Shown: positions 8,407 through 17,634, numbered from the stretch's first letter. The stretch is 64,000 nucleotides of DNA from Micromonospora musae (GCF_003626635.1 NZ_RAZT01000009.1:1-64000), one strand, 5' to 3'. Numbers and translations: made by a program. Notes: generated by a model not told the origin, from the letters alone.

Positions 8407-9993
8407 GTGACCCAGCAAGTCACCGCGGCACCGGAGAAACTGGACGCCGCGGTCCTCAAGGTGGCGGGTGTCGTCGTCCTCGGCGCGATCATGTCGATCC
8501 TCGACGTGACAGTGGTCAGCGTCGCGCTGCCCACGTTCCAGGACGACTTCGACGCCTCGTACGCCCGAGTCGCGTGGACGATGACCGGCTACACGCTCGC
8601 GCTCGCCACGGTGATCCCACTCGCCGGGTGGGCCGCCGACCGGTTCGGCACCAAACGCCTCTACATGACCGCGTTGGCGCTCTTCACCATCGGCTCGGCG
8701 CTCTGCGCCACGGCCGACTCGATCGGGCAGCTGATCGCCTACCGGGTCCTGCAGGGCCTCGGCGGTGGCATGCTCATGCCGCTCGGCATGACGATCATGA
8801 CCCGGGCCGCCGGCCCGAACCGGATCGGTCGGCTGATGGCCGTCCTCGGCATCCCGATGCTGCTCGGCCCGATCGCCGGGCCGATCCTCGGTGGCTGGCT
8901 GATCGACGCGGCCGGTTGGCACTGGATCTTCCTGATCAACATCCCGATCGGCATCGCCGCCCTCGTCTACGCGCAGTTCGCGCTCCCGAAGGACGCGCCC
9001 GAGCCGTCGGAGTCCTTCGACTTCATCGGCATGCTGATGCTCTCCCCGGGGCTCGCCCTCTTCCTCTACGGCATCTCCACGCTGCCGGAGGCCGGCACCT
9101 TCGCCGACCCGGAGGTGTGGGGGCCGATGTTCGTCGGGGCCGCGCTGGTGGTGGCGTTCGTCGTCTACTCGTTCCGGCCCCGGCACCCGCTGCTCGACCT
9201 GCGGCTCTTCGCCAACCGAAACCTCACGGTCGCCACGGTGACGCTCTTCGTCTTCATCATCGCGTTCATGGGGGCGGGCCTGCTCTTCCCGAGCTACTTC
9301 CTCCAGGTTCGCGGTGAGTCGACGCTGGCGGCGGGTCTGCTCATGGCGCCGCAGGGAATCGGGGCGATGATCACGATGCCGATCGCCGGCACGCTCGCCG
9401 ACCGGGTGCCCGTCGGGCGTACGGTGCCCTTCGCGCTGGCGCTCATCGTCGTCGGGTTCTTCTCGTTCACCCAGATCGACCCGAACACGTCGTACGTGCT
9501 GCTCTGCGGCTCGCTCTTCGTGATGGGGCTGGGCATGGGCGGCACCATGATGCCGATCATGACGTCGGCGCTGCGGACGTTGAACGCGCACGACGTGGCG
9601 CGCGGCTCAACGCTGGTCAACATCCTCCAGCAGATCGGCGGCTCGGTCGGCGCCGCCGTCATGTCGGTGATCCTCACCAACGAGCTGAACGGCTCCCGGC
9701 CGATCCCGGGGGTGACGGAGCCCGGCGGCAGCAAGCCGTTCACCGAGGCGGGGCTGGCCATCGCCAGCCGGCTGCGGCCGGAGCTGCTCGACCAGTTCCC
9801 GGTCCCGCAGGGGCTCATCGACCGAGGGCTCGACTTCGCGGCCCGCGCCTTCTCCGGCACGTTCTGGGTCGCGTTCGCGCTGGTGGCGCTCACCTTCATC
9901 CCGGCCGCGTTCCTGCCCCGCCGGCGGGTGCGCACCGAGCTGCCCGACGGTGGGCAGGGCGAGGAGTCCCGTACGCCAGTCGTCATCCACTGA
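8407..9993 (+). CDS. DHA2-family (EmrB/QacA) multidrug MFS transporter, 14 TM
   Basis: 528 residues from a GTG at 8407 placed 5 bases after AGGAG; a longer reading has no site. MSILDVTVVSVALP is the diagnostic TM1 motif of DHA2 drug:H+ antiporters. GWAADRFGTKRLY is motif A and RVLQGLGGGMLMPLGM is motif B/C. Hydrophobicity supports 14 membrane segments. It probably exports toxic compounds or antibiotics using the proton gradient; the substrate cannot be read. There is no adjacent regulator. Confidence 0.85.
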   Translation: MTQQVTAAPEKLDAAVLKVAGVVVLGAIMSILDVTVVSVALPTFQDDFDASYARVAWTMTGYTLALATVIPLAGWAADRFGTKRLYMTALALFTIGSALCATADSIGQLIAYRVLQGLGGGMLMPLGMTIMTRAAGPNRIGRLMAVLGIPMLLGPIAGPILGGWLIDAAGWHWIFLINIPIGIAALVYAQFALPKDAPEPSESFDFIGMLMLSPGLALFLYGISTLPEAGTFADPEVWGPMFVGAALVVAFVVYSFRPRHPLLDLRLFANRNLTVATVTLFVFIIAFMGAGLLFPSYFLQVRGESTLAAGLLMAPQGIGAMITMPIAGTLADRVPVGRTVPFALALIVVGFFSFTQIDPNTSYVLLCGSLFVMGLGMGGTMMPIMTSALRTLNAHDVARGSTLVNILQQIGGSVGAAVMSVILTNELNGSRPIPGVTEPGGSKPFTEAGLAIASRLRPELLDQFPVPQGLIDRGLDFAARAFSGTFWVAFALVALTFIPAAFLPRRRVRTELPDGGQGEESRTPVVIH

Positions 9994-10034
9994 CGCTTGT
10001 CGGGCCGCCGGGGAGCTGTTCCCGGCGGCCCGGC

Positions 10035-10144
10035 CCGGCGCGGCGCGAACCCCGGCCCGGCGGGGCGCGAACCCCGGCCCGGCGCGGCGCGAATCCCCGG
10101 TCCGCCGGGCCGCGAACCCTTGGTCCGCCGGGGCGCGAACCCCG
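10035..10144. repeat. Five imperfect 22-23-bp GC-rich tandem repeats
   Basis: The core GGCGCGAACCCCGG recurs five times; GCGAA falls at 10045, 10067, 10089, 10112 and 10135, giving spacings of 22, 22, 23 and 23. It lies in the 217-bp gap between the MFS stop and the beta-lactamase stop and would form GC-rich secondary structure. A related repeat lies on the other side of the beta-lactamase gene (11232-11300). Confidence 0.8.
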
Positions 10145-10210
10145 CTGAGCCGGGCGACCGGCTGCGTCCGACCCGTCGGGATCGATCGGGGAGCGGCCGG
10201 CGGCGCCGGC

Positions 10211-11149
10211 TCAGGGACGCAGCGCGTCGACGACGATCCGGGTGGCCCGGGCGATGAGCGCGTCGTCGTACGGGGCGTCCCGGGTGTCGCGGCTCGACAT
10301 CACGGCGAGGACGATCGGCGCACCCTCCGGCGGCCAGAGCACCGCGATGTCGTTGCGGGTGCCGTACCCGCCCCCGCCGGTCTTGTCGCCGACCATCCAG
10401 CCGGCGGGCACCCCCGCGCGGATGAGTGCGTCACCTGTCGTGTTCCGTCGCAGCCACCCGTTGAGGACGTCCCGATCCTCCGGGCTCAGCGCGTCGTCGA
10501 CCGCGTACGCCCGTAGGTCGGTGGCGAAGGCCCGGGGCGTGCTGGTGTCCCGGCGGTCGCCGGGTCGTCCCTCGTTGAGCGCCGTCTCGTAGCGGTCGGC
10601 CTCCGTGGTCGTGTCGCCGAGCCGGCGGAGCTCCCGCTGGAACCCCTCGGGGCCGTCCAGGCGGCGCAGGATCAGGTTGGCGGCGGTGTTGTCGCTGTAC
10701 CGGACGGCGGCGTCGACGACGTCGCGCAGCCGCATCCCCGTCGTCACGTGCTTCTCGGTGACGGGGGAGTGGGCCACCAGGTCGCTGCGCGAGTAACGGA
10801 CGACCTCGTCGAGGTCGGCCGCCGAGGTCCGGTCGAGCAGCACGGCGGCGGCCAGCGCCTTGAACGTCGAGGCGTACGCGAAGCGCTCGTCGGCCCGGTG
10901 ACCTATCGTCGCCCCGGTCCCGGTGTCGACGGCGAAGACGCCGAGTCGCGCGTCGAACTCGGTCTCCAGCCGACCGAACTCCCGGTCCGGCGCCGGTACC
11001 GCGGGCGGCGTGCCGGTGGCCGGGGCCGCCGCGGTTCCGGTGCCGCTCGGGGTGGCCGGGTGCCCCTTCGGGCCACAGGCCGCGAGGCCGGCGAGGATCG
11101 CCGCCGCGCAGGCCACGGCGGCGCCGCCCCGTGTGCTCGGAAAACCCAT
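10211..11149 (-). CDS. bla: Class A beta-lactamase, lipoprotein
   Basis: 312 residues from the ATG at 11149, seven bases after GGAGG; the ATG two codons upstream is only one base from that site. A hydrophobic signal ends in the lipobox LAGLAAC, so the enzyme is probably membrane-tethered outside the cell, followed by a Pro/Ala/Thr linker. The active-site motifs are complete: S94-T-F-K97, S152-D-N154, E188-x-x-x-N192 in the omega loop, and K256-T-G258. It should hydrolyse penicillins and early cephalosporins. No divergent AmpR or BlaI-type regulator is present. Confidence 0.92.
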   Translation of the reverse strand: MGFPSTRGGAAVACAAAILAGLAACGPKGHPATPSGTGTAAAPATGTPPAVPAPDREFGRLETEFDARLGVFAVDTGTGATIGHRADERFAYASTFKALAAAVLLDRTSAADLDEVVRYSRSDLVAHSPVTEKHVTTGMRLRDVVDAAVRYSDNTAANLILRRLDGPEGFQRELRRLGDTTTEADRYETALNEGRPGDRRDTSTPRAFATDLRAYAVDDALSPEDRDVLNGWLRRNTTGDALIRAGVPAGWMVGDKTGGGGYGTRNDIAVLWPPEGAPIVLAVMSSRDTRDAPYDDALIARATRIVVDALRP

Positions 11150-11231
11150 CGGCATACCTCCAGACGTCGCGGACGTGCCACTGAACTGCCGAGGGGAACA
11201 CGCGCGAACGCCGGGCCACGGTTGCCTCCCC

Positions 11232-11300
11232 GGGCGACGAACCCACGCTGGGCGGCGAACCCACGCCGGGCGGCGGCTAACCGGCGCCGGGCGGCGGAGG
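11232..11300. repeat. 18-21-bp tandem repeats upstream of bla
   Basis: Units at 11232-11249 and 11250-11267 read GGGCGACGAACCCACGCT and GGGCGGCGAACCCACGCC. A diverged 21-base third unit (11268-11288) and a fragment of a fourth follow. They occupy the promoter side of bla within the 285-bp gap to the ROK gene. Apart from these units I see nothing coding in 11150-11434. Confidence 0.7.
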
Positions 11301-11434
11301 GGCGGCCGGCCGTGCGCCGCCGCGAGCGTCTCGCCGCCCGGTCTACCGGCGGCGCCGTCGGGGGTCGGGGTGCGGCACGGACGGCCCGCAGGTCCGCCGG
11401 TGGGGCGCGAAGGCGGGCTCGGCCGCGGATCGGG

Positions 11435-12673
11435 TCAGGCGGCGAAACCGATGTGCAGGGGGTCGGCCAGCAGGTGGGCGAAGGCGAGTTCGGCGGCGCC
11501 GATCAGGGCGGCGTCGGGTCCGAGCGCCGCGGGAAGTAGCTGCACGTGTTCGCGGGAGGCGGGCAGTGCCAGCTCGTCCAGGCGCTGGCGGACGACGTCC
11601 GCGCCGGAGAGGTAGATCTCGCGCAACGACCCGCCGAAGACCACGGTGTCCGGGTTGACCACGTTGACCAGGTTGGCCACCCCGAAGCCGAGCCAGTCGG
11701 CGACCCGCGCGACCGCGGCCGCGGCCTCCGGCTCCCCGTCGGCGGCGGCCCGCAGCACCTCCTGCACCGCGCCGGGCGTGGCGTTCCGACCGGCGTGGCG
11801 CAGCAGCGCGGCCTCGCCGATCTCGGTCTGCCAGCAGCCGCGTGAGCCGCACTCACAGGGCAGGCCGCCCGGGTTGACCACCATGTGGCCGACCTTGCCG
11901 CTGCGGCCGCCGTGGCCGACCACGAGCCGGCCCTCGATGATGATGCCGGCGCTGACGCCGTGCGATCCGTGCAGGTAGATGAGGTCGTCCACGCCGGCGG
12001 CCACGCCCCGGACGTGTTCGGCGAGGGCGGCGATGTCGGCGAGGTCGCCCGCGAGGACGGTCGGCCCGGGCCGGCCGTCGCCGAACGCGGCCTCGATGTC
12101 GGCGCGCAGCGTCTCGTCGGGGCCGCCGATGCGGATCCGGCCGTCGCGGTCGCGGGTCGTGTCGGTCACGGCGACCGCGACGCCCACCCGGATCGAGTCC
12201 GCGGCCACGTCCCGGTCCATCTCGTGGGCCAGGGCGGCCAGCGGGACCACCGCGTCGACGGCGGACGTCCCGGCGGGTCGGGGGGTGTCGCGTAGGTCGA
12301 GGACCCGTCCGCCGAGGCCGATGCGGGCGACGCGCAACCGGTCCGGCTCGATGCTGAGCGCCTGGGCGTAGACCCGGTTGGAGCGGGGGCTCACCACCAG
12401 GGAGGGGCGGCCGCGGCGGGTCGTGACGGGCGCGCCCTCGGTGACGAGGCCGGCGGCGGCGAGGTCGGCGGCGAGCGCCCCGATGGTGCTGCGGTTGAGG
12501 CCGAGCCGGGTGGTCAGTTCGGCGCGGGAGGTCGGACCGTGGACGTGCACGTGGCGGAGCACGGCGCCGAGGTTCTGCCGGCGGATCTCCTCCTGGCTGG
12601 CACCGGGCGAGGGGGACGCCGGGACGGCCGGGGTACGACCGGGTCGGTGGAGAGCGGACAGCGGGGGGCGCAC
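11435..12673 (-). CDS. ROK-family (NagC/XylR-type) sugar-responsive repressor
   Basis: 412 residues, GTG start with AAGGAGGT six bases upstream. An N-terminal winged helix (about 30-80; SRAELTTRLGLNRSTIGALAADLAAAGLV) precedes a ROK sugar-kinase-like domain. The zinc motif is complete as CECGSRGCWQTE. The phosphate-loop region reads LHGSHGVSAGIII, without the kinase's usual glycine-rich loop, which fits a repressor rather than a glucokinase. It lies directly downstream of the gguA-gguB-chvE operon and is separated from it by a terminator, so it is the likely regulator of that importer, with the imported sugar as inducer. Confidence 0.88.
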   Translation of the reverse strand: MRPPLSALHRPGRTPAVPASPSPGASQEEIRRQNLGAVLRHVHVHGPTSRAELTTRLGLNRSTIGALAADLAAAGLVTEGAPVTTRRGRPSLVVSPRSNRVYAQALSIEPDRLRVARIGLGGRVLDLRDTPRPAGTSAVDAVVPLAALAHEMDRDVAADSIRVGVAVAVTDTTRDRDGRIRIGGPDETLRADIEAAFGDGRPGPTVLAGDLADIAALAEHVRGVAAGVDDLIYLHGSHGVSAGIIIEGRLVVGHGGRSGKVGHMVVNPGGLPCECGSRGCWQTEIGEAALLRHAGRNATPGAVQEVLRAAADGEPEAAAAVARVADWLGFGVANLVNVVNPDTVVFGGSLREIYLSGADVVRQRLDELALPASREHVQLLPAALGPDAALIGAAELAFAHLLADPLHIGFAA

Positions 12674-12723
12674 AGCCGCACCTCCTTCCGTCTGTCAGGG
12701 CCGTTCGGTCCGGGAAAGACGAA

Positions 12724-12749
12724 GGGTCCCGGAAATATCTCCGGGACCC
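12724..12749 (-). terminator. Terminator after chvE
   Basis: GGGTCCCGGA (12724-12733) pairs perfectly with 12740-12749 around the 6-base AT-rich loop AATATC. It lies 21 bases beyond the chvE stop codon and upstream of the ROK gene. It probably ends the importer message or allows limited read-through into the regulator. Confidence 0.8.
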
Positions 12750-12770
12750 GACGTCTACCTGTGGTGCTAC

Positions 12771-13874
12771 TTACTTGGTCAGCGGCGCGAGCTTCGGGTC
12801 GTTCGCGTACGCCTCAGCCGCGTTCGCCTTGGTGACGGCGACCGGCGGGAGCAGGAAGGTGTCGACGACCTTCGAGCCGTTGTTGTAGGTCTTGGTGTCG
12901 TTCACCTGCGGGGCGTTGCCGGCCTGCAGGGCCTTCACCATGTCGATGGTCTGCTTGACCAGCGTGCGGGTGTCCTTGTTGATCGTCATGTACTGCTCAC
13001 CGGCGACGATCGACTTGACCGACTCGACCTCCGAGTCCTGGCCGCTGACGACCGGGACCGGCTTGCCGGCGCCCTTCACCGAGGTGATGATCGCGCGGGC
13101 CAGCGTGTCGTTCGGGGAGAGGACGCCGTCCAGCTCCTTGCTGCCGTAGGTCGAGGTCAGCAGCTGGTCCATGCGGGCCTGCGCACCCTCGGCCTTCCAG
13201 CCCTGGATGGCGGTCTGCTTGATCTCCTTCTGACCCGAGGCCACGACCAGGTTGCCCTTGTCGATCTCCGGCTGGAGCACGCTCATCGCGCCGTCGAAGA
13301 AGACCTTCGAGTTGTTGTCGTCCGGCGAGCCGGAGAAGAGCTCGATGTTGTACGGGCCGTTCGGCTTCTTGGCCTTCATGCCGTCCAGCAGGGCCTGGCC
13401 CTGGAGCTGGCCGACCTTGAAGTTGTCGAACGCGACGTAGTAGTCGACGTCCGGGCTGTTCACGATCAGCCGGTCGTACGCGATGACCTTCGCGCCGGCC
13501 TGGTGCGCCGCGGCGACCTGGGTCGACAGCTGCGCGGCGTCGGTCGCGCCGATGACGATGACCTTCGCGCCCTTGGTGACCATGGCGGTGATCTGGGCCT
13601 GCTGGTCGGCGACCGTGGTCGACGCGCCCGCGTACTGCACGTCCGCCTGGAAGCCGGCCTCCTTGAGGCCGTTGGTGAAGAGGTCACCGGCGAGGACCCA
13701 GTTCTCCGAGGTCTTGGCCGGGAGGGCGACACCGATCAGCGAGTTGGCCGCGAAGCCCTTGGCCTCGCTGCCCGAGCCGCCGCTGGTGCCCTCGTCGCGG
13801 CCGGAGCCGCAGGCAGTGAGGGCAAGCATCGCGATGGCGCCGACGGCCACCGTCTTGCCAATGAACTTGCGCAT
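12771..13874 (-). CDS. chvE: ChvE-type monosaccharide-binding lipoprotein
   Basis: 367 residues. The signal ends in the lipobox LALTAC, followed by a Gly/Ser linker. The periplasmic-binding-protein domain carries the ChvE signatures VKVIVIG..DAAQL, AGAKVIAYDRLI, YNIELFSGSPDDNNSKVFFDGAMSVL, PVVSGQDSEVESVKSI and VNDTKTYNNG. ChvE proteins bind several aldoses (xylose, glucose, galactose, arabinose). It is the last gene of the leftward gguA-gguB-chvE operon, 54 bases after gguB. It delivers sugar to the GguA/GguB transporter. The exact sugar is unknown. Confidence 0.9.
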   Translation of the reverse strand: MRKFIGKTVAVGAIAMLALTACGSGRDEGTSGGSGSEAKGFAANSLIGVALPAKTSENWVLAGDLFTNGLKEAGFQADVQYAGASTTVADQQAQITAMVTKGAKVIVIGATDAAQLSTQVAAAHQAGAKVIAYDRLIVNSPDVDYYVAFDNFKVGQLQGQALLDGMKAKKPNGPYNIELFSGSPDDNNSKVFFDGAMSVLQPEIDKGNLVVASGQKEIKQTAIQGWKAEGAQARMDQLLTSTYGSKELDGVLSPNDTLARAIITSVKGAGKPVPVVSGQDSEVESVKSIVAGEQYMTINKDTRTLVKQTIDMVKALQAGNAPQVNDTKTYNNGSKVVDTFLLPPVAVTKANAAEAYANDPKLAPLTK

Positions 13875-13927
13875 TGGGGTGGTTGCCTTTCTTGAGGGAT
13901 GGTGCGGTGAGTTGCGGCCGGCGGGCG

Positions 13928-15226
13928 TCAGCCGGCGACCGTCGTCTTGGCGGGCTCATGCTCCGCGCCGGACGATGGCGTAGGTGCGGCCGGCGTATCC
14001 CGGCGGAAGGAGCGCGTGAGGCTTCCGATGATCGAGAAGCGTCCCTGGCTCTTGTTGTAGACGTCGACCGCGACGGCCAGCAGCAGGACGAGGCCCTTGA
14101 TGATCTGCACCTTGTCGGTGCCCACGCCCTCGAGCTGGAGGCCGTTGTTGAGCACGGCCATGACCAGACCACCGACGATCGAGCCGCTGATGGTGCCGAT
14201 GCCGCCGGCGACGGCCGCGCCACCGATGAAGACCGCGGCGATCGCGTCGAGCTCCCAGCCGTTACCGTCCTGCGGACCGGAGGCCGCCGAGCGGGCCACG
14301 AAGATCATGCCCGCGAGCGCGGCCAGGACCGACATGTTCATCATGACGAAGAAGTTGACGCGCTTGAGCTTCACGCCGGACAGCTCCGCGGCGCGGGCGT
14401 TGCCGCCCACCGCGTAGATGTGCCGACCGCCCGCCGTGTTGCGGGTGAAGAAGGAGTAGACCAGCACGAGCGCCACCAGGATGATGCCGGAGACCGGGAA
14501 GCTGGTGCCCACCCGACCGCTCGCGAAGCGCAGCGAGACGAAGACCAGCACGCCGACCATCACGGCCATGCGCAGGATCGAGATCCACATGGGGATCGGC
14601 TCGGCGTTCATCTCCTTGCGGGTCCGACGCGCGGCCAGCTCCCGCCACACCACCGCGATGCAGCCGGCCAGGCCGAGCAGCAGCGTCAGGTTGTTGTAGC
14701 CGGTGTTCGGCCCGGTCTCGGGCAGGAAGCCGGAACCGATCACCCGGAAGCCCTCCGGGACCGGGATCGTGTTCGCGTTACCGATGAACTGGTTGCCGCC
14801 GCGGAAGAGCAGCATGCCCGCCAGGGTCACGATGAACGCCGGCACCCCGATGTACGCGACCCAGAAGCCCTGCCAGGCGCCGATGACGGCGCCGATCGCG
14901 AGGCCGAAGAGGATCCCGACCGGCCAGGGCAGGTCCCACTCGGCCATCGCCTTGGCCACCAGGATGCCGGTGAACGCGGCGACCGAGCCGACCGAGAGGT
15001 CGATGTGCCCGGCGACGATCACCATCAGCATGCCGATGGCCAGGATCAGGATGTAGGAGTTCTGCTGGAACAGCGCGATCAGGTTGTCCGACCGCAGCGT
15101 CAGCCCGTTTGTCCAGATCTGGAAGATCAGGACGATCACCACGAGCGTGAAGATCATCCCGAACTGACGGGCGTTGGAGGTGGTCCCTCCGAAGAGGTTC
15201 TTCTGGAGATCCTTGAGTCGGCTCAT
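13928..15226 (-). CDS. gguB: GguB-type multiple-sugar ABC permease
   Basis: 432 residues with about ten membrane segments, of the RbsC/XylH permease class. GMLMVIVAGHIDLSVGSVAAF is the conserved gating segment, and the EAA-like region reads AVGGNARAAELSGVKLKRVNFFVMM. The extra cytoplasmic stretch around RRTRKEMNAEPIP matches the longer GguB/XylH form. The start codon overlaps the gguA stop (ATGA), so the two are translationally coupled. It forms the membrane channel for the ChvE-delivered monosaccharide. Confidence 0.9.
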   Translation of the reverse strand: MSRLKDLQKNLFGGTTSNARQFGMIFTLVVIVLIFQIWTNGLTLRSDNLIALFQQNSYILILAIGMLMVIVAGHIDLSVGSVAAFTGILVAKAMAEWDLPWPVGILFGLAIGAVIGAWQGFWVAYIGVPAFIVTLAGMLLFRGGNQFIGNANTIPVPEGFRVIGSGFLPETGPNTGYNNLTLLLGLAGCIAVVWRELAARRTRKEMNAEPIPMWISILRMAVMVGVLVFVSLRFASGRVGTSFPVSGIILVALVLVYSFFTRNTAGGRHIYAVGGNARAAELSGVKLKRVNFFVMMNMSVLAALAGMIFVARSAASGPQDGNGWELDAIAAVFIGGAAVAGGIGTISGSIVGGLVMAVLNNGLQLEGVGTDKVQIIKGLVLLLAVAVDVYNKSQGRFSIIGSLTRSFRRDTPAAPTPSSGAEHEPAKTTVAG

Positions 15227-16770
15227 CGTGTCTGCATCTTCTTAGTCGAGGTCATCAGCTTCAGGAGGGTTTCCGGGTCTGCGTCCTGCCGGGCGACTTC
15301 GCCGGTGATGGTGCCTTCCGACACCGTGTAGATGCGGTCGCAGAGCCCGATCAGCTCAGGCAGTTCCGAGGAGATGACGATGACGCCCTTCCCCTGGTCG
15401 GCGAGCCGCTGAATGATCCCGTAGATCTCGTACTTCGCCCCCACGTCGATGCCGCGGGTCGGCTCGTCCAGGATCAGCAGGTCCGGGTCGGTGAACATCC
15501 ACTTCGCCAGGACGACCTTCTGCTGGTTGCCGCCGGAGAGCTTGTTGACCCCCTCGTCGACCGTCGGGGTCTTGATGCGCAGGCTCTGGCGGTACGCCTC
15601 GGCCGCCTTGTACTCCTCGACCGCGTCGAGGACGCCGTGGTGCGTGATCTTGGACAGCTTGGCGGCGACCGTGGACGTCTTGATGTCGTCGAGCAGGTTG
15701 AGCCCGATCGCCTTGCGGTCCTCGCTGACGTACGCGAGCCCGTTGGCGATCGCGTCCGCCACGCTCTTGAGGACGATCTGCTTGCCGTCCTTGGTGATCG
15801 TGCCGCCCTGGTAGAGGCCGTAGGAGCGGCCGAAGATGCTCATCGCCAGCTCCGTGCGGCCCGCACCCATGAGGCCGGCGAAGCCGACGATCTCGCCGCG
15901 GCGTACGGCGAAGTTCGAGTGCTTGGCGACCAGCCGCTCGGCGGAGATCGGGTGCCGGACGGTCCAGTCGCGGACCTCGAAGAAGACCTCGCCGATCTTG
16001 GGCGTGTGGTCCGGGAAGCGGCTGTGCAGCTCCCGGCCGACCATGCCCCGCACGATCCGGTCCTCGTCGACGCCGTCGCCCTTGACGTCCAGCGTCTCGA
16101 TGGTGTGACCGTCACGGATGATGGTGATCCGGTCGGCGATGGCCTCGATCTCGTTGAGCTTGTGCGAGATGATGATCGAGGTGATGCCCCGCTCGCGGAA
16201 GCCGCGCAGCAGGTCCAGCAGGTGCTGCGAGTCGTCCTCGTTCAGCGCGGCGGTCGGCTCGTCGAGGATGAGCAGCTTGACGTTCTTGGCGAACGCCTTG
16301 GCGATCTCCACCAGCTGCTGCTTGCCGACACCGATGTCCTTGATCAGGGTGTCCGGGTCCTCCCGCAGGCCGACCCGGGCCATCAGCTCCAGCGCCTGCC
16401 GGTTCGCGGCCTTCCAGTCGATCGCGCCGTTCTTGCGGGGCTCGTTGCCCAGGAAGATGTTCTCGGTGATCGACATGTGCGGGATGAGGGCGAGCTCCTG
16501 ATGGATGATCACGATCCCGGCCCGCTCGCTGGCCCGGATGTCCGAGAAGCGGGAGACCTCGCCCTTGTAGACGATGTCGCCGTCGTAGCTGCCGTACGGA
16601 TAGACCCCGCTGAGGACCTTCATCAGCGTGGACTTGCCCGCGCCGTTCTCCCCGACGATCGCGTGGATCTCGCCGGCGCGCACCACCAGGTTCACGTCGG
16701 ACAGGGCCTTGACCCCGGGGAACTCCTTGGTGATGGAGCGCATCTCCAGGAGGATCGGTACGTCGCTCAT
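15223..16770 (-). CDS. gguA: GguA-type sugar ABC transporter ATPase (two fused ATPase domains)
   Basis: 515 residues from the ATG at 16770; upstream in-frame sequence is non-conserved. Domain 1 has Walker A GENGAGKST (40-48), signature-region text in GVGKQQLVEIAKAFA, and Walker B LLILDEPTAAL. Domain 2 has the degenerate loop GLMGAGRTE, signature LSGGNQQKVVLAKW and Walker B LLILDEPTRGID. This is the standard two-domain ATPase of carbohydrate uptake type 2 importers. It is the first gene of the operon; a 433-bp upstream region holds the likely promoter and a palindrome at 16832-16846. Confidence 0.92.
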   Translation of the reverse strand: MSDVPILLEMRSITKEFPGVKALSDVNLVVRAGEIHAIVGENGAGKSTLMKVLSGVYPYGSYDGDIVYKGEVSRFSDIRASERAGIVIIHQELALIPHMSITENIFLGNEPRKNGAIDWKAANRQALELMARVGLREDPDTLIKDIGVGKQQLVEIAKAFAKNVKLLILDEPTAALNEDDSQHLLDLLRGFRERGITSIIISHKLNEIEAIADRITIIRDGHTIETLDVKGDGVDEDRIVRGMVGRELHSRFPDHTPKIGEVFFEVRDWTVRHPISAERLVAKHSNFAVRRGEIVGFAGLMGAGRTELAMSIFGRSYGLYQGGTITKDGKQIVLKSVADAIANGLAYVSEDRKAIGLNLLDDIKTSTVAAKLSKITHHGVLDAVEEYKAAEAYRQSLRIKTPTVDEGVNKLSGGNQQKVVLAKWMFTDPDLLILDEPTRGIDVGAKYEIYGIIQRLADQGKGVIVISSELPELIGLCDRIYTVSEGTITGEVARQDADPETLLKLMTSTKKMQTR

Positions 16771-17203
16771 TGTTCGCACCACCTCGCCAACATCATGGAT
16801 GCCTCCGGAAGCGTCTGGCCCTACTGGTTTTGTTGCCGTCGGCAACGTATTCGGACCAGAGGACCGTTCGCAAGCTGGGGGCCCATCAATTCCGTAACAA
16901 CCCGGTAATAATGACCCCGCGTCTGCCCTGGTCACCATGTGGGACGGTGCGATCCGTGCCACACCCGTAGCGGATAGTGACGGCGGGCATACGCTCGTCA
17001 TCACCTCTCCGGGCCCGGTTTCGGCACCGGTCTCCACCGGTGTCGGCCGCAGGGCAGGCATGATCATGGCAGGCGTTCCTGGAGGCTCGACACCGCCCTC
17101 TCGTCCGGGTACGGTCCGTGCCCGGTTGCACGCGAACGCCCCCATGACGTGTTTCGGCCCCTGGCGACCGGTTGGCCGGTTCCCGTCCCGGTCGCTCAGC
17201 GGC
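16771..17203. other. Intergenic region upstream of gguA
   Basis: 433 bases without a supportable gene between gguA and yccF. The part nearest gguA (16780-16930) is poorer in GC than its surroundings and carries the palindrome at 16832-16846, so it is the probable promoter region. In the remainder I see only scattered GC-rich sequence. Confidence 0.6.
16832..16846. promoter_or_regulatory. Candidate operator upstream of gguA
   Basis: GTTGCCGTCGGCAAC is a perfect 7+1+7 palindrome 62-76 bases upstream of the gguA start, flanked by an AT-richer TGGTTTT run. Its position fits a repressor site, and the ROK protein encoded at the other end of the operon is the obvious candidate. The link is inference from position only. 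Confidence 0.45.
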
Positions 17204-17584
17204 TCAGGGCAGGTCGGCGACCTCGCGGCCCAGCGGCCAGAACGCCGCCGGCACGAGCTTGAAGTTGGCGATGCCGAACGGGATCCCGATGAGCGTGACG
17301 CAGAGCGCGACCCCGGCGACGATGTGGGAGAGCGCCAGCCACCAGCCCGCGAGCACCACCCACAGGACGTTCGCCAACCCCGAACCGGCGCCCGCGCCCG
17401 GCTTCGGCACGAGGGTGCGGCCGAAGGGCCAGAGCGAGTAGTTCGCCAGCCGCAGCGCGGCGACACCGAACGGGATCGTCACCACGAGCAGGAAGCAGAT
17501 CAGCGCGGCGATGCCGTAGCCGACCGCCAGCACGATCCCGCCACCGAAGATCAACCACAGCACGTTCAACACGAAACGGATCAT
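17204..17584 (-). CDS. YccF-domain inner membrane protein
   Basis: 126 residues taking the ATG at 17584, which gives the usual family beginning MIRFVLNVLWLIFGG; two ATGs further upstream are possible. There are two repeats of the YccF pattern: IPFGVAALRLANYSLWPFGR, and IVAGVALCVTLIGIPFGIANFKL followed by PAAFWPLGR. Four hydrophobic segments are visible. The function of YccF is not established. It is the last gene of a five-gene leftward group with STAS and BON proteins. Confidence 0.85.
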   Translation of the reverse strand: MIRFVLNVLWLIFGGGIVLAVGYGIAALICFLLVVTIPFGVAALRLANYSLWPFGRTLVPKPGAGAGSGLANVLWVVLAGWWLALSHIVAGVALCVTLIGIPFGIANFKLVPAAFWPLGREVADLP

Positions 17585-17634
17585 GCTGTCCAGCATGACC
17601 GTCCGACGCCAAGGCACGCGTTCGGCGTCGCGGG

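Noticed and set aside
10035..10144. CRISPR array
   Set aside because: The units are only 22-23 bp, contiguous, without spacers and GC-only; no cas genes are near. They are ordinary tandem repeats.
13874..15331. Long frame opposite gguB rich in Asp/Arg/His
   Set aside because: Antisense shadow of a clear permease gene.
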